A stretch of 27,759 nucleotides of DNA from an uncultured Lachnospiraceae bacterium (GTDB lineage: Bacteria; Bacillota; Clostridia; Lachnospirales; Lachnospiraceae), in contig CACZOG010000148.1 of assembly GCA_902782715.1 (NCBI GenBank), positions 1 to 27,759 on the forward strand, in the 5' to 3' direction. A program made the position numbers and the translations under genes. The notes below the pieces were generated by a model. That model did no database searches and had not been told where the DNA came from. It was given only the letters and a program-made list of their open reading frames with translations. Below, piece by piece: positions 1 through 7,990 of this stretch; positions within the stretch are counted from its first letter, which is position 1, and every line of letters begins with the position of its first letter.

Positions 1-1439
1 CCGGAAGTTGACGAACAGTAAAGGACCGCCGATTTCATAACGGCCGAAAGCGCATTGGATTCCTGGGTGTTCATCGTACTTGCCAGTGCCATGATATCAA
101 CTGCATAGCAGTATGTTTCCATTGTATCGGAATCCGAATAGAACCAGTCCCAGATATCTCTCTTTTTATTTCTGTCAAAGATATGATCGCTGGCACGTCC
201 CGTTCTCTGCATGCTCATTGTGTAATCGTATGCGAGCAGATCGCTCTCATTCGCATATGCGAAATCCGTCCATGCCGAGAAAAGAAGTCTTGTATATCTT
301 AGATCTATAAGTGCCAGAACTCCTTCGGTATCAACCGAAATACTCTCCTTGATAAAATCATCAACGATGACTTTCGCAACATCCGTCATGGGTGTTGATG
401 AATTGTATCCTAAAAGGCTTAACCAGTTCTGATATTCCCATCCGTTTCCGGATTCGAAATCTTCCGATACGATAAGATAATCAGCCACGTCATAAAGACT
501 GCAGGCTGTCTCGATCCCGCCCATAAGGCAGGAATCGAATCCGATCATCTCGAATTTAACACCCGCGTTCTTGGTGGCTCTCTGAATCTCATCCAGTGTA
601 AGTGCAGCATACGGATCGTTTACATTCTCATCAACGCCGTAACCGTAAACCGCTCCGCCGCCGTGATCCCAGAGAATTAAAATATTCCTGTTTGCGGGAT
701 AATTCGCTGCAGCAAATTCTATAAAGTCCTGAAGTGTATTTTCATCGGTAATGTCAAGCTGGGGAAGCGTATCGTCCACAAGCTCGAGTTTGCCGTCTTT
801 TACGATGAATCTCTGTGCATGCTTGTTGGATATTCCGTTTGTTTTCCATTTCTTGGTTCCGCCCGTCTGAATAACTATGTTAACATTGTCGGAAAGCGTG
901 GCGTTGAGCATTTCACGAAGGTCTTCCGTAGCATATCCGTAATTACTCTCAAGGTCCGAACCGTTCATGTATACCATGACCGTAACGGTATCGGTTCCGT
1001 CACCTTTTAACGTAACATACTTATCTCTTATGGCACTGCCGAAATACTCGGTCTGTTCTTCCTGACTGGTGTTCTGATAGGTTACGGTATCGTTATAATC
1101 GATGCCTTCGGTGCTTCCCGAAGAAACACTCGGATCGTTTACTACAACCTGCTCTGTTTCATCCTCGGAAAACAAAAATAATCCCATAAGGATTCCCGAA
1201 CCTAAAAGTATGATTCCGAATGTTAAAGCGATCACAACGGATAAAACCGATACGAGGGCTATAAGCCATCCGAATCTGAACTTCTTTTGTTTCTGAACGG
1301 GTTTCTTTACAGGATACGGTGCCTGATTGATATAGACCGTGGTGCCTTGATTATTTACGACCGTAAAACGCAGTCCGCATTTGTCGCATACCGTTTCATT
1401 TTTGTCGATTTTATCTCCGCACCTTACACAATAGTACAT
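1..1439 (-). CDS. Clostripain-family (C11) cysteine peptidase, membrane-anchored, partial (C-terminus off window)
   Basis: About 479 codons are visible from an ATG at 1439; the 3' end is cut by the left edge. Residues 1-25 form a small zinc-ribbon, with paired cysteines C4/C7 and C18/C21. A strong hydrophobic segment follows at about 57-90, then an acidic linker, then a peptidase domain from about residue 150. That domain has the clan CD layout: a block ILILWDHGGG with the presumed catalytic His259, and GFDSCLMGG with the presumed nucleophile Cys304. Family C11 enzymes usually cleave after Arg or Lys. The expected topology is zinc-ribbon inside and peptidase outside. It is the last visible gene of a tetR / DUF3592-like / peptidase operon, 7 nt after the previous stop. 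The local ribosome binding site is weak, so translational coupling is plausible. The family call is firm; substrate and physiological role are unknown. Confidence 0.88.
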   Translation of the reverse strand, partial: MYYCVRCGDKIDKNETVCDKCGLRFTVVNNQGTTVYINQAPYPVKKPVQKQKKFRFGWLIALVSVLSVVIALTFGIILLGSGILMGLFLFSEDETEQVVVNDPSVSSGSTEGIDYNDTVTYQNTSQEEQTEYFGSAIRDKYVTLKGDGTDTVTVMVYMNGSDLESNYGYATEDLREMLNATLSDNVNIVIQTGGTKKWKTNGISNKHAQRFIVKDGKLELVDDTLPQLDITDENTLQDFIEFAAANYPANRNILILWDHGGGAVYGYGVDENVNDPYAALTLDEIQRATKNAGVKFEMIGFDSCLMGGIETACSLYDVADYLIVSEDFESGNGWEYQNWLSLLGYNSSTPMTDVAKVIVDDFIKESISVDTEGVLALIDLRYTRLLFSAWTDFAYANESDLLAYDYTMSMQRTGRASDHIFDRNKKRDIWDWFYSDSDTMETYCYAVDIMALASTMNTQESNALSAVMKSAVLYCSSTS

Positions 1440-1446
1440 AATCTTA

Positions 1447-2277
1447 TCACTTCTTCTTTTTCTTATTTATTTTAAGGCTGGTGATCTCGATAGTCTCCTC
1501 AACTTCGAATTCATCCTTTCCCGCCTCTTTTTTCTTCTCTTTTTCTTTTAATTTCTTTTCAAATTTTTCGAAATCGTCATCTACCGAAAGAGAATTGTTT
1601 TTATATTTTTTGATCTTGCTTAATGCCGAAAATTCAGCGAGAGTAGGGATCAGATCCATAAGAATGTAAATAACTCCGACACCGCCTACGATAATGAAGA
1701 TCCATGCCCACCATCCGGTTTTGTTAATAAGCACAAAAATACCGAATACGATAAAGCTGACAAGTCCGAAAAGCGGAATAACGTCATTCTCGACTCTTTC
1801 CTTGGCATCATAATACTTCTTGTCCCAGTCGGATGCATTGCTTCCGGGCTTTTTCGCGGGCTCGATGCCGAAAGAGATTATACCCATGTAATAAAGTCCT
1901 GTCATAAGAATGAGAATACCGAAACAGGCAGGAATGATCGGTTCTAAATGCCATCCCGCATCGATCACTTCCTTGGGATTCTTAACATTGTAATAAATAT
2001 CTCTGTTGACTTCGTCTTCGGGAATCTCTTCCGTTGTTGATTCAACCGAATAGATCATATCGTCGCCGACTCTGTACGCAAGTTCAAGCATCGTATGAGG
2101 GTTCTCGGGATCGGAAATATAATATCTCGCAACGATCGTTGCTTCTGCCTTCTGTGCGTATAGATTCACATAGTTGAACAGTACGAAAAGAACCATTCCC
2201 GATAAAAAGAATATGCCCCCGAGGATCACGCATGCCAATCCGACATTTTTGTTGTTAAATTTCTTACCCATATTCAT
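1447..2277 (-). CDS. DUF3592-like multi-pass membrane protein
   Basis: A 276-residue membrane protein. There is a transmembrane helix at about 12-35, then an extracytoplasmic-type beta-rich segment (about 40-112) containing KAEATIVARY, YRVGDDMIYSV and YYNVKNPKEVI. A second helix follows at about 113-134, and two more at about 167-184 and 190-210. The tail is cytoplasmic, very rich in Lys and Glu, and ends in a run of lysines. The first helix, beta segment and second helix match the general pattern of DUF3592 proteins, whose function is unknown. It starts 9 nt after the tetR stop with GGAGTGA just before the ATG, and is followed after 7 nt by the C11 peptidase. The three genes are therefore probably one transcript. 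I infer an envelope role only from topology and neighbours. Confidence 0.7.
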   Translation of the reverse strand: MNMGKKFNNKNVGLACVILGGIFFLSGMVLFVLFNYVNLYAQKAEATIVARYYISDPENPHTMLELAYRVGDDMIYSVESTTEEIPEDEVNRDIYYNVKNPKEVIDAGWHLEPIIPACFGILILMTGLYYMGIISFGIEPAKKPGSNASDWDKKYYDAKERVENDVIPLFGLVSFIVFGIFVLINKTGWWAWIFIIVGGVGVIYILMDLIPTLAEFSALSKIKKYKNNSLSVDDDFEKFEKKLKEKEKKKEAGKDEFEVEETIEITSLKINKKKKK

Positions 2278-2286
2278 TCACTCCGT

Positions 2287-2892
2287 CTAATTGGTATACA
2301 CGATATTTCTCATCATTGAAAAATATTCGTTGATCTCGGCAAGATATCTGTCCGAATCAAATTCGCCGTTCGAATAAGCTTTTTCCCTTATTCCTTTTAC
2401 GGTATACGATACGGTCTTATCAAGCATTTCTCTGGAAACTTCCTCGCGGAGTCTGTCATTTGAAAAACGCTCGAGTGCTTCATTTATCTTTCCAAGATAA
2501 GGTTCGATCTTTAATTTCGTAACCTCTGTAATCTCCTCATCGTCCTCTTCTTCCATCGCCTGTATCATTAAAGGTGCAAAAGGATAAATCTTGGAAATGC
2601 CTGCTTTGGTGCTCTCGATCACATAAAGGATATCAAAGTAATCCGTCGCGTTCGAAGATAGATTTACAGCAAGTTCCATGTTTAGATACTTAACGCAGTA
2701 ATCGGCCACGAATGTATAAAGTCCGGCCTTGTTTCCAAAGTAATGAAACCAGAGTCCTTTTGAAACTCCGGCTACCTTTACCATATCGTCCGTGCTGGCG
2801 AGTTTATATCCTTTTTGTGCAAAGATCTGCATTGCACCGTTTATCATTTTATCCTGTTTTTCTTTTTTAAGGTCAAAAAACTTATCGTTCAT
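2287..2892 (-). CDS. TetR/AcrR-family transcriptional regulator
   Basis: A 201-residue protein with a clear N-terminal TetR DNA-binding domain. Helix one is GAMQIFAQKGYKLAS, and the helix-turn-helix at about 33-52 includes MVKVAGVSKGLWFHYFGNK, the usual TetR recognition-helix pattern (G-hydrophobic-hydrophobic-Y/F-Y/H-F-x-x-K). The remaining part is helical and divergent, as expected for the ligand-binding and dimerisation domain; the ligand cannot be predicted. The ATG at 2892 has GGGAGCTG upstream. It is the first gene of an operon with a DUF3592-like protein and a C11 peptidase. A near-palindromic site at 2906-2926 overlaps its likely promoter, which suggests autorepression and makes the two downstream genes the likeliest regulatory targets. 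Confidence 0.92.
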   Translation of the reverse strand: MNDKFFDLKKEKQDKMINGAMQIFAQKGYKLASTDDMVKVAGVSKGLWFHYFGNKAGLYTFVADYCVKYLNMELAVNLSSNATDYFDILYVIESTKAGISKIYPFAPLMIQAMEEEDDEEITEVTKLKIEPYLGKINEALERFSNDRLREEVSREMLDKTVSYTVKGIREKAYSNGEFDSDRYLAEINEYFSMMRNIVYTN

Positions 2893-2905
2893 AATTCAGC
2901 TCCCG

Positions 2906-2926
2906 TATTGACTATGCAAGTCTATA
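2906..2926. promoter_or_regulatory. Candidate TetR operator (inverted repeat)
   Basis: TATTGACT, a 5-nt centre ATGCA, then AGTCTATA. Seven of eight positions are complementary between the arms, with GACT/AGTC perfect. It lies 14 nt upstream of the tetR start codon and overlaps the -10 of the likely tetR promoter. That is the usual place and shape for a TetR autoregulatory operator. The assignment is inferred from position and symmetry. Confidence 0.5.
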
Positions 2927-2951
2927 ATATCTTATCATAATTGATATTCAA
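2924..2951 (-). promoter_or_regulatory. Probable promoter of the tetR operon
   Basis: On the minus strand, TTGAAT (2946-2951) and TATTAT (2924-2929) are separated by 16 nt. The start codon lies about 31 nt downstream of the -10. It overlaps the inverted repeat at 2906-2926. Confidence 0.5.
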
Positions 2952-2967
2952 CTTCAATGCTTTACTA

Positions 2968-2996
2968 TTTACTTTTGATGCTTATAAGAGTAAAAT
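2968..2996 (+). promoter_or_regulatory. Possible promoter of the YtxH-like gene
   Basis: TTTACT (2968-2973), a 17-nt spacer and TAAAAT (2991-2996) precede the gene at 3032. An alternative overlapping pair is TTTACT (2961-2966) with TATAAG (2983-2988) and a 16-nt spacer. The start codon has a strong AAAGGAGG site at 3014-3021. Confidence 0.4.
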
Positions 2997-3031
2997 AACC
3001 ATATATGTAACTCAAAGGAGGTTATGCAATC

Positions 3032-3415
3032 ATGAAGAAAACTACAAAGGGATTTCTTTTAGGTTTAACTGCAGCTGCAGCTTGTGTGGGAGCATATTAT
3101 GTTTATCAGAACAGAGACAAGATCTTTAAGACCGAAGAAGTGATAAATGAAGACGGAACCGTTACAAAGAAGCGTTCCTATGTTGATTTGGACAATATTA
3201 AGGAAAAGACCAACGAAGCGGTAACAAAGACTAAAGAAACCGCTCAGAACACTTGGAAAAAGGCCCAGGATAAATTCGACGGACTTAAGAAAAAGAAAAA
3301 AGACGATGTAGCTGAAGAGATCGTTGATTCTGTAGAAGAAGCAGCAGAAGACGTTAAAGATACCGTAGAAGATACAGTAGAAGAAGTTATCGAAGAGATC
3401 AAAGAAGAAAAATAA
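3032..3415 (+). CDS. Small YtxH-like membrane-anchored helical protein
   Basis: A 127-residue protein and the only plus-strand gene in the window. An N-terminal hydrophobic segment (about 8-25, FLLGLTAAAACVGAYYVY) is followed by a short beta-like strip, EEVINEDGTVTKKRSYVDL. The rest, from about residue 55, is charged and predicted helical, very rich in Lys, Glu and Asp, with repeated DTVED and VEEAAEDVKD units near the C-terminus. The pattern of a short glycine/alanine anchor plus an amphipathic charged tail is that of YtxH-type or general-stress-like small proteins, but no diagnostic motif is present. AAAGGAGG about 10 nt before the ATG supports expression, and a bidirectional terminator follows the stop. 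Function unknown. Confidence 0.72.
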   Translation: MKKTTKGFLLGLTAAAACVGAYYVYQNRDKIFKTEEVINEDGTVTKKRSYVDLDNIKEKTNEAVTKTKETAQNTWKKAQDKFDGLKKKKKDDVAEEIVDSVEEAAEDVKDTVEDTVEEVIEEIKEEK

Positions 3416-3431
3416 TTAAGATAAGCATATT

Positions 3432-3470
3432 AAAAAGCCCTGCACTCGAATGAATGCAGGGCACTTTTTT
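3432..3470. terminator. Bidirectional intrinsic terminator
   Basis: GCCCTGCA (3437-3444) pairs perfectly with TGCAGGGC (3455-3462) around a 10-nt loop. On the plus strand it is followed by CACTTTTTT. On the minus strand it is followed by TTTTTA, the complement of 3431-3436. It therefore serves both the YtxH-like gene and the convergent ATP synthase operon, whose last stop codon is at 3469. Confidence 0.9.
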
Positions 3471-3879
3471 ATTCTCTTTTTCTTCCTTTGACTTTAAGCC
3501 TGTTCATTTCTCTGGCGATCCTCATCTGAGCGGATTTGTACTCCTGAATGCTCTGCTTCTGAAGCAGTGCCTCTTTGGCCTCCTCTGCCGCAAGTCTCGC
3601 CCTGTTTTCATCTATCTCATCGGGAGTCTCTACCGTATCCACCAAAACCTTAACATCGTTATCGGCTACAATCAGTATGCCCTGAGACACGCAGGCCTCG
3701 ACTCTCTCCTCATTAGGGAGGGAATATTCCATGATTCCCGGAACGATCGCTGCCACCATGTTCCTGTGATTGCTCTGTATTCCGTAAAGTCCGTCGGTCA
3801 AAGGAACCACCAGACTTAAGCAGTCGCCCTCATAGAAACTTCTTTCGGCAGCAAGTATATGCAACGAAAAAGTATTCAT
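3469..3879 (-). CDS. atpC: F1 ATP synthase epsilon subunit
   Basis: A 136-residue protein matching the epsilon subunit in length and layout. An N-terminal beta-sandwich (about 1-85) contains FYEGDCLSLVVPLTDGLYGI and a GILIVADNDVKVL strand pair. A C-terminal helical hairpin (about 88-130) contains ENRARLAAEEAKEALL. Epsilon sits on the gamma shaft of F1, links it to the c ring and, in many bacteria, restrains ATP hydrolysis through the C-terminal helices. The ATG at 3879 begins 2 nt after the beta stop. It is the last gene of the operon, 7 nt before a bidirectional terminator hairpin. The C-terminus is unusually basic (KVKGRKRE). Confidence 0.95.
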   Translation of the reverse strand: MNTFSLHILAAERSFYEGDCLSLVVPLTDGLYGIQSNHRNMVAAIVPGIMEYSLPNEERVEACVSQGILIVADNDVKVLVDTVETPDEIDENRARLAAEEAKEALLQKQSIQEYKSAQMRIAREMNRLKVKGRKRE

Positions 3880-3881
3880 AC

Positions 3882-5279
3882 TTATGATTCTCCGTTTTTA
3901 ATCTTCTCCGCTTTGATCCTTACCTCTTCAATGGTTCCCACATTAAAGAATGCGGCTTCGGGAAGATCGTCCACTTCACCGTTAACTATTGCCTTAAAGC
4001 CTCTGATCGTTTCAGCTACGGGAACAAACACACCTGCATTTCCCGTATACTTCTCCGCTACGTGCATTGGCTGTGATAAGAATCTCTGAACTTTTCTGGC
4101 ACGTAAAACGGTAAGTCTGTCTTCTTCCGCAAGTTCATCCATACCGAGGATGGCGATGATATCCTGAAGTTCTGCATACTTCTGGAGGATCTCCTGAACC
4201 TTTCTGGCAATCTCGTAATGTTCTTCTCCTACGATAGAAGGCTCAAGGATTCTCGATGAGGATTCAAGAGGATCGACCGCGGGATAGATACCCTGTTCTG
4301 CGATCTTTCTCGAAAGAACGGTTGTTGCATCCAGATGGGAGAATGTTGTTGCGGGTGCGGGGTCGGTCAAATCATCCGCAGGCACGTATACAGCCTGAAC
4401 CGATGTAACGGAACCGCGCTTTGTAGATGCGATCCTCTCCTGCAATGCGCCCATTTCTTCTGCAAGCGTAGGCTGATAACCAACCGCCGAAGGCATACGT
4501 CCGAGAAGTGTTGAAACCTCGGAACCTGCCTGTACGAATCTGAATATATTATCGATAAACAAAAGTACGTCTTTATTCTGTGTGTCTCTGAAGTACTCGG
4601 CCATTGTAAGACCCGAGAGAGGAACTCTCATACGTACGCCGGGTGCTTCGTTCATCTGACCGAAAACAAGTGCAGTCTTTGCAGATACGCCGCTTTCCTG
4701 CATCTCTCGCCATAAGTCGTTACCTTCTCTCGAACGCTCACCTACACCGGTGAATATCGAATATCCGCCGTGCTCTGTTGCAACGTTATGGATAAGTTCC
4801 TGAATAAGAACTGTCTTACCTACGCCGGCACCGCCGAAAAGACCGATCTTACCTCCCTTGGGATAGGGTTCAAGAAGGTCGATGACTTTGATTCCCGTTT
4901 CAAGGATCTCAATTGCGGGGCTCTGATCCTCGAATGAAGGAGCTTTTCTGTGAATATTCCATCTCTCCGTATCCTCGGGGATATCGCCTTTACCGTCTAT
5001 GGGTTTTCCGAGAACGTTAAACATTCTTCCGAGAGTACATTCGCCGACGGGAACGGTAATATTGTTGCCCGTTGCCTTAACTTCCATGTCTCTTGCAAGA
5101 CCTTCACTGGGTGCGAGCATGATACAGCGAACGAGTGAATTACCTATATGCGAAGCCACTTCCATGACTCTTTCTTCGCCGTCTATATCAACGCTTAACG
5201 CTTCTCTTATCTTGGGTAATTTTTCTTCGAATCGAACATCCACAACGGATCCCGATACCTGAACTATCTTACCTTTCAT
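3882..5279 (-). CDS. atpD: F1 ATP synthase beta subunit (catalytic)
   Basis: A 465-residue catalytic subunit, close to the normal length. The Walker A motif GGAGVGKT is at about 149-156, with GVGERSREGNDLW and the Walker B region DVLLFIDNIFRFVQAGSEVS further on. The C-terminal domain contains ILGMDELAEEDRL, the DELSEED-type loop that contacts epsilon. Beta hydrolyses or makes ATP at the alpha/beta interface. The ATG at 5279 is preferred: GGAGG lies 5 nt before it. A longer in-frame reading would begin with TTG at 5291, and that triplet overlaps the same ribosome binding site. The gene begins 12 nt after the gamma stop and is followed by atpC 2 nt later. Nothing in it looks unusual. Confidence 0.98.
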   Translation of the reverse strand: MKGKIVQVSGSVVDVRFEEKLPKIREALSVDIDGEERVMEVASHIGNSLVRCIMLAPSEGLARDMEVKATGNNITVPVGECTLGRMFNVLGKPIDGKGDIPEDTERWNIHRKAPSFEDQSPAIEILETGIKVIDLLEPYPKGGKIGLFGGAGVGKTVLIQELIHNVATEHGGYSIFTGVGERSREGNDLWREMQESGVSAKTALVFGQMNEAPGVRMRVPLSGLTMAEYFRDTQNKDVLLFIDNIFRFVQAGSEVSTLLGRMPSAVGYQPTLAEEMGALQERIASTKRGSVTSVQAVYVPADDLTDPAPATTFSHLDATTVLSRKIAEQGIYPAVDPLESSSRILEPSIVGEEHYEIARKVQEILQKYAELQDIIAILGMDELAEEDRLTVLRARKVQRFLSQPMHVAEKYTGNAGVFVPVAETIRGFKAIVNGEVDDLPEAAFFNVGTIEEVRIKAEKIKNGES

Positions 5280-5291
5280 AATTGCCTCCAA

Positions 5292-6230
5292 TTATGTTGT
5301 TTTCATCTGATTCTTATGTTTCTTCTTTGCTCTCGCTCCTGCGGATACCTCAGTGATCTCCTGAGTGATCGCCGCCTGTCTCGTATGATTGTATTCAATC
5401 GTAAGATTGCCGATCAGTTCTTCGGCATTTCGGTTTGCCGACTCCATTGCATTCATACGGGCATTCTGCTCCGAGCAGAAACTGTCAACAAGCGCACCGT
5501 ACACGATTCCCGTAACGTAACTCGAGATCATGTTATCAAGCGCTTCCTGTGCATTGGGATGGAACTCTATCTCTCCTTTGGGCCATACAAAGTTCCTGCT
5601 GCTTTTTTGCTCCTCATCTCTTTCCGTTTTGGACATCTTGAAATCCGAATGGTTAAAAGGAAGCAGTCTTAAAACTTTTACCTTTGATTCCATTCCGCTT
5701 TCGTAATCGGTAAATATGATGTATATCTTCGAAAGCTTTTTCTCATCATAAAGACTTAACAGAAGATTGGATATCTCCCTTGCTCTCGTAAGCGTGGGAT
5801 TCTGTGCCGTATAAAGAAATGTCTTCTCTATCGGAATGTTCTTCTGCGTAAAATATCTTCTTCCGTATTCTCCGACAACAAACAGAAGTTTGTCGTGCTT
5901 CTTCGTCATAAGCTTTGAAGCTTCCTTGATGACATTCTGGTTATACGCACCCGCAAGACCTTTGTCCGCAGTAATTACCAGATAGCCGTAAGTACCCTCT
6001 ATCTCGTAAGTATTTCCTTCCGGATAGAAATAACGGCTTTTGACATTCTTAGCGGATTTGAAGATTCGACGGATACTTAATGCGACTTCTTCGAAATACG
6101 GCTTTGTTTTGTCGAGTTCTTTTTTTATTTTTCTTAATTTATTGGAAGAAATAAGGTACATGGCGTTGGTGATCTTCTGTGTATCCCTGACGCTCTGGAT
6201 ATGTCCCTTGATCTCCTTCATATTGGACAT
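5292..6230 (-). CDS. atpG: F1 ATP synthase gamma subunit
   Basis: A 312-residue protein, slightly longer than the usual 285-295. The N-terminal helix MKEIKGHIQSVRDTQKITNA and the C-terminal helix with AEELIGNLTIEYNHTRQA, then ITQEITEVSAGA, are the two signature ends. They form the antiparallel coiled coil that rotates inside the alpha3beta3 head. The middle contains the gamma Rossmann-like region (YLVITADKGLAGAYN). The extra length is in an internal insertion around DEEQKSSRNFVWPKGE and a basic C-terminal tail of about 12 residues (RAKKKHKNQMKTT). AAGAGGA lies upstream of the ATG at 6230. It sits between the delta/alpha fusion gene and atpD. Confidence 0.96.
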   Translation of the reverse strand: MSNMKEIKGHIQSVRDTQKITNAMYLISSNKLRKIKKELDKTKPYFEEVALSIRRIFKSAKNVKSRYFYPEGNTYEIEGTYGYLVITADKGLAGAYNQNVIKEASKLMTKKHDKLLFVVGEYGRRYFTQKNIPIEKTFLYTAQNPTLTRAREISNLLLSLYDEKKLSKIYIIFTDYESGMESKVKVLRLLPFNHSDFKMSKTERDEEQKSSRNFVWPKGEIEFHPNAQEALDNMISSYVTGIVYGALVDSFCSEQNARMNAMESANRNAEELIGNLTIEYNHTRQAAITQEITEVSAGARAKKKHKNQMKTT

Positions 6231-6253
6231 ATATCATTCCTCTTAAAAAATCA

Positions 6254-7990
6254 TTAACGTGCTTTGAACTCGTTCGCAATTTTCAAAATAGCCTGTCTGT
6301 CATCATCTGAGATCAATCCGGTCGAATCGATCTTCGAACATATATCGGGATGAACCATCTCGAAATGTTCAAGTACTCTCTTTATCTCATCACCGATCTC
6401 TTTTACGGGAACATCCATGAAGTATTTGCCGAGTGAGATCGTAAGCAGGATAACCTGCTGATGCTGCGAATAAGGCTTGTACTGAGGCTGTCTTAAAATA
6501 TACATAAGGCCGTGGCCGTAAGTAAGCTGTTTCTGAGTCGTTTCGTCGAGGTCTGACGAGAACTGCGTGAAGACTTCCATTTCACGGTACTGAGCCAGGT
6601 CGAGTCTGAGTGAACCCGAAGATTTCTTCATAGCCTTTGTCTGTGCGTCACCGCCGACTCTGGATACTGATAATCCGACATTGACCGCAGGACGCTGACC
6701 TTCGAAGAAAAGTTCACTCTCAAGGAAAATCTGTCCGTCGGTAATGGAAATGATGTTCGTGGGAATATATGCGGCAACGTCGCCCGCCTGCGTCTCTACG
6801 ATGGGAAGTGCGGTGATCGAACCTCCTCCGAGTTCATCGCTTAAGTGTGCGGCTCTCTCGAGTAATCTTGAGTGAAGATAGAATACGTCACCGGGATATG
6901 CTTCACGTCCGGGAGATCTGTCCAAAAGAAGCGAAAGCGATCTGTATGCTATCGCATGCTTTGAAAGATCATCGTAAACGATCAGTACATCCTTGCCCTG
7001 ATGCATGAAGTATTCGGCAAGTGAGCATCCCGAATAGGGTGCGATATACTGAATGGGTGCGGCATCGGATGCGGATGCATTGACTATGATCGTATAATCC
7101 ATGGCACCGTGCTTCTTAAGGTTTGTAACCATCTGGGAGATAAGGCTGGCTTTCTGTCCGATAGCAACATAAATACAGATAACATCCTTACCCTTCTGGT
7201 TAACGATGGTATCAAGTGCTATGGCTGTCTTACCGGTCTGTCTGTCACCGATGATCAGCTCTCTCTGTCCTCTACCGATGGGGAACATGGAGTCTATACA
7301 AAGAATACCCGTTTCCATGGGTCTGTTTACGGGCTGTCTTTCGATGATTCCGGGTGCGGGACTTTCGATCGCTCTGTAATCGTCTGCCTCGATATCACCC
7401 TTTCCGTCAATGGGAAGACCTAAAGGATTGATTACTCTTCCGAGGAAATCATTGCCTACCGGCACACCGGCACTTCTTCCCGTTCTTCTTACGCGGCTTC
7501 CTTCACAGATCTCATCCGTATCATCAAAAAGAATACAACCGATCTCATCCTCACGAAGATCGAGAACCATGCCTCTGATCCCTTCTGAGAAAAGAAGGAT
7601 CTCGCCGTACGTAGCGGTCTTTAATCCGCTTACCGTGGCAATACCGTCTCCGATACTTGTAACCACACCGTATTCCGTGGGTACGCCCTTGGGAGTCCAG
7701 TCTTTTACGTTCTCCTTTATCAGCGGGATGATATTATCGTCGTACTTCTTTCCTACGGCATTTAAGATCATTTCCTTGAACTGTTCGAGACGTCCGGCGT
7801 TGGTCCAGTCATAGACCTCCTTACCGACTTCAAGACGGAAGCCATCGGTAACCGTCTTATCCTCTTTCCATTCAAGTGTGAAATTCTCACCGTATCTGGA
7901 AGTTAAAAATTCTTTTATTTTGCCTTCCTGCGAATCGGAAGGTTTGATCGCTGAATAGAGTATGCTCTTTACGACTTTTTCGTTACTCAT
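6254..7990 (-). CDS. atpA: F1 ATP synthase alpha subunit with fused delta-subunit C-terminal domain
   Basis: A 578-residue protein against about 500 for a normal alpha. From about residue 83 on it is a standard alpha: an N-terminal helix IIPLIKENV, the crown motif GVVTSIGDGIATVSGL, Walker A GDRQTGKT at 248-255, and LSVSRVGGDAQTKA holding the arginine finger. Residues about 4-77 precede this and match the C-terminal domain of the delta subunit (AtpH): KIKEFLTSRYG, then EDKTVTDGF, VGKEVYDW and AGRLEQF. These parallel E. coli delta KISAAMEKR, IDKSVMAGV, AGDMVIDGS and RGRLERL. The ATG at 7990 is chosen because AAGGAAGGAAACG precedes it. It overlaps the atpF stop as ATGAGTAA, leaving no room for a separate atpH. 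The delta N-terminal helical bundle is missing. The family call is certain; the fusion is a homology judgement by eye. Confidence 0.95.
   Translation of the reverse strand: MSNEKVVKSILYSAIKPSDSQEGKIKEFLTSRYGENFTLEWKEDKTVTDGFRLEVGKEVYDWTNAGRLEQFKEMILNAVGKKYDDNIIPLIKENVKDWTPKGVPTEYGVVTSIGDGIATVSGLKTATYGEILLFSEGIRGMVLDLREDEIGCILFDDTDEICEGSRVRRTGRSAGVPVGNDFLGRVINPLGLPIDGKGDIEADDYRAIESPAPGIIERQPVNRPMETGILCIDSMFPIGRGQRELIIGDRQTGKTAIALDTIVNQKGKDVICIYVAIGQKASLISQMVTNLKKHGAMDYTIIVNASASDAAPIQYIAPYSGCSLAEYFMHQGKDVLIVYDDLSKHAIAYRSLSLLLDRSPGREAYPGDVFYLHSRLLERAAHLSDELGGGSITALPIVETQAGDVAAYIPTNIISITDGQIFLESELFFEGQRPAVNVGLSVSRVGGDAQTKAMKKSSGSLRLDLAQYREMEVFTQFSSDLDETTQKQLTYGHGLMYILRQPQYKPYSQHQQVILLTISLGKYFMDVPVKEIGDEIKRVLEHFEMVHPDICSKIDSTGLISDDDRQAILKIANEFKAR

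Noticed and set aside
7410..7814. Plus-strand open frame of 134 codons across from atpA
   Set aside because: It is antisense to a highly conserved gene, has no recognisable domain and arises from codon bias on the other strand.
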